The position numbers and the translations under genes were made by a program. Below are positions 61,331 to 64,000 of a stretch of DNA of 64,000 nucleotides, in pieces; positions within the stretch are counted from its first letter, which is position 1; every line of letters begins with the position of its first letter. This DNA is from Setophaga petechia (lineage: Eukaryota; Chordata; Aves; Passeriformes; Parulidae). The stretch is from positions 23,027,003 to 23,091,002 of the forward strand of contig JANCRA010000007.1 in the NCBI GenBank assembly GCA_024362935.1. Direction: 5' to 3'. A model generated the notes under the pieces. The model made no database searches, was not told the origin of the DNA, and saw only the letters and a program-made list of their open reading frames with translations.

Positions 61331-64000
61331 CAAACTCAGCCAGACATTAAGACACTCTTTAATTTTACAAGTGTCCAACTGAAGACACAAGACACGCACC
61401 CTAAGACTGGATCATCCTTTTCTGTACTCCAGGACTCTGAAGGTGTTATTTAGGAAAGCATAGGCTGGTTGCTGAGATCTATTTCCCTTTCATTCTCTCC
61501 CAGCACTTGGATTCATCATGCTAAGAGTCTCATTAACTAGTTTGAACCAAGAGCCACCATCACATCAGGTTTTTACTGGATTTCTCGTGCCTACATTTTC
61601 TGGTCAAGATTGGTTATATTTATCCACAGCTATGGGATTTGAAGCAGGAATTAATTCAGAAAAATCCTACACTCTATGTGTAACACGGGAATTCTGTCTC
61701 TTTCAGGACAAAAATCTATTAAACTTGAATGTTTCAGTCACAGGCATCTTAATAGAAAAGCAAGACCAAGCAACAAGGGAGGTGGAAAAAAAGTCACAGG
61801 ACAGTTATTAATATACACTAAGTCTCATGACATGCATATAATTATAAGTTGTGAATATCCTTTTATTCATGCAACAAAATATAAGAAACTCCCATCTACC
61901 TATGATGAGAGATCTCGTTATCTGCATGGAGACCAATTAAGGACTCCAACTACAAGGTAAATCAACTTTGCCTTAGCTTCTTGGGGAACAAAGTAAAAGC
62001 TGCACATCTCAACCAATTTTTCAAATTTCATGCTTCCCCATTCTTGTTAATGAAACTGCACTGTTCAGGGACTTACTGCAGACATTGCTGCTCCAGAGGA
62101 TTATGAGGACCTTAAATATCAACCTGGTTCTTTAAGAGCAATATAGACACATGCATACAAAAGAAAAGAACTAAGGAACTGTTTAAAAGGACAGATATAT
62201 CAAAGCTCTGTATACCAACACACAGCTCTTCTGTACCTTTTTGCACCAAAACACCTTCCATTCTCAAGACAGAATACAGAATAACATGTGCTGAGGTCCC
62301 TAAACAGCAACTTGGAGCTCAAGAGAAAAAGAATTTTGGCCTTAGAGTAATGCTTCTTCACTGTAGAAGAGCATCTCCAGTAGAGAAGCTTCATTTGAAG
62401 CAATCAAGAAGCGAACAAGGTGCATGTTCTGCCAAACAGCCACTACGTCACTGTTACAGTAACTTACTGCAGCAGTAAGCTGAGAAATCAAAAAGCAGCA
62501 AAAAACTACAAGAACTGTTGATAGAAGTGCTTCTGACTGACCATCAATCCTGCAGGACTTAATTAAAATTCCACTACTAGTTTGTAATTTTTATAAAAAA
62601 GCTGCAGCAGACCATCCTCACTCTGCTCTCCAAACATCCCTCTCAACCAAGATATTCCTTTTCCTCTGAGAATCAAGTCTAAGAACATTTTTTCTGATGC
62701 AATCCCAAACTTACAGCAAGGCATTTAAAATTTAATGAGCTAAATATGACAGCATAACAGCTACATATCATAACTACAGAGCTGCAATCCACTTGCCTTC
62801 ACAGCAGAAAAGTGCCTTGCCAAACACCCTAGAACAGGGGAGATGTCTCTGCTCTACAAGGAAGAGCAGGGGAGCAAAGCAAGTTACCAGCTTGTGTCAC
62901 AGTACAAGAAATGGAAACAGGAGACTTTCCATCCAATGTTAGCACTCTAACTGGCAGGTTATCTCACTGATTACAACTGAAAATTCAACCCCAAAAAACC
63001 AGAAGTGACAAGTTATAAAGCTTGTTGCCTGAGTGCAGAGTATAGCAAAATATGGATCATCTCCTGCTTCCCTCCCACGAGGAGTATTTTTGTGTGAGCG
63101 ATCTGATATCAAGAAGAGAATTACACAAAGGCATGCAAACTTCTTATTTCCAATCAAAAGTCTCAGAAGCAGAATTCAAGTAAAGCCAAGGATATTGCAA
63201 TGGCTGTCTCAAGATCCCCTCAAGATACATCAATTGTTCTGGCAGGCTGAGTTGCAATCTTCATATGGATTTGCAGGGGTGAAAGGATCCTCCAATTTAC
63301 AGATACTGCGCCACTAATCTGGCTAATTGTTCAAGTCAGGGGTTGTGGGTTTCTGGTTTACATTTAACTCAAAATCAGGAGATTTATTGTATGACTATCT
63401 AGTTTCCTTCACAGCCAGTCACCACTGATGCAGGACCTAACTGGAATCTTCTCATGTAAATACTTGCATTTTATTACCTTAGAAAATAAACCAGAAAATA
63501 CAGACAGCACAAAATGGCAAAGAATTACAACAGAGGAGTTTCAGTAACTACCGACTTTCTATCCATTCTTAAAAAAAAAGATTCTACTTACTGGTAGAAG
63601 CGGATCTAAAATTTTTTAAAAAAGAACTTAACTAAAGTAAAATCCAAGCATATGAATTTTTACAATAAAAATTGGAGTGGGATTTGCTTTTCAGTATCTC
63701 AGTTCAAAGACAGTGCTCTTATTTGTTCAACCTCCAGGTATGGAGTTCCAGCAGGCAACCAGGTACAACTTTCACTGATAAGAAACTGTAAGAACTAGCT
63801 AGGAAGTTTACAGATTAGAAAAGTCAAATAGCTCAAGAATGAGAATGCACACTAGCACAAATCAGCATCGACCAAAATACAGAGACCCAAACATTTCTCA
63901 AACTTGAGGCTATTTTTTTTTTATTTTTAACCGTATTGCATTACTTATTGCAGCAAAATAAAAACCTTGAAACTTTTTTCCCATTGGAGACAATACGTTA

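Larger units (their letters stand above)
56025..64000 (-). other. 5' part of LCOR: intron, no first exon seen
   Basis: About 8 kb of AT-rich intron upstream of exon 55959-56024. No CpG island, no GC-rich first exon and no additional coding exon was seen, so the LCOR promoter lies outside. Contains an AT microsatellite (57817-57836), a 19-base A run (57433-57451), an X-box-like palindrome (58062-58074) and two CR1-like fragments (59900-59985, 61020-61330). Confidence 0.75.

Noticed and set aside
1..64000. tRNA, microRNA, CRISPR array, bacterial-type operons
   Set aside because: No cloverleaf, convincing precursor hairpin, regularly spaced repeat array or prokaryotic gene layout was seen; the window is ordinary vertebrate gene sequence.

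Overview
This looks like a piece of a bird nuclear chromosome, probably a songbird. The evidence is a vertebrate exon/intron gene with near-complete identity to LCOR, a decayed provirus of the avian ERVL-like (class III) type, CR1-like fragments, and long AT-rich introns with simple repeats. There is no prokaryotic-style gene organisation.

A single gene dominates the window. LCOR (ligand-dependent corepressor) is on the minus strand, so transcription runs from high to low coordinates. Seven coding exons can be placed to the base by their splice sites and matching phases: 55959-56024, 55463-55542, 41551-41683, 36693-36980, 33749-33842, then two alternative 3' terminal exons. Exon 30005-30974 gives classical LCOR, with the pipsqueak helix-turn-helix; counted from the usual internal Met it is 433 residues, the human length. 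Exon 2785-7288 gives the long Polycomb-associated form PALI1 (formerly C10orf12). Both terminal exons begin with the single base needed to complete the split Gly codon from exon 33749-33842, so either can follow it in frame. The three exons upstream of the classical start Met are open, in frame and resemble the N-terminus of the paralogue LCORL. The gene therefore probably has an extended N-terminus whose first coding exon lies beyond position 64000.

Layout: 1-2465 is downstream sequence with no gene seen. 2470-7288 is the PALI1 terminal exon. 7289-21487 is non-coding and GC-richer up to about 13.5 kb, with a dense motif cluster near 11.6-11.75 kb. 21488-30974 is the classical LCOR terminal exon with a putative 8.5 kb 3' UTR. 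30975-41550 holds introns and small exons. 41877-47966 is a broken ERVL-like provirus in the same orientation as LCOR, ending 193 bp before an LCOR splice acceptor. 47967-64000 is AT-rich intron with the two N-terminal exons, CR1-like fragments and simple repeats.

Functionally the locus encodes two nuclear regulators from shared 5' exons. One is a nuclear-receptor/CtBP corepressor with a DNA-binding domain. The other keeps the receptor and CtBP motifs but exchanges the DNA-binding domain for a PRC2-interacting region. No new type of system was found. The most notable points are the N-terminal extension exons, the provirus close to a splice acceptor, and several candidate intronic regulatory motifs.
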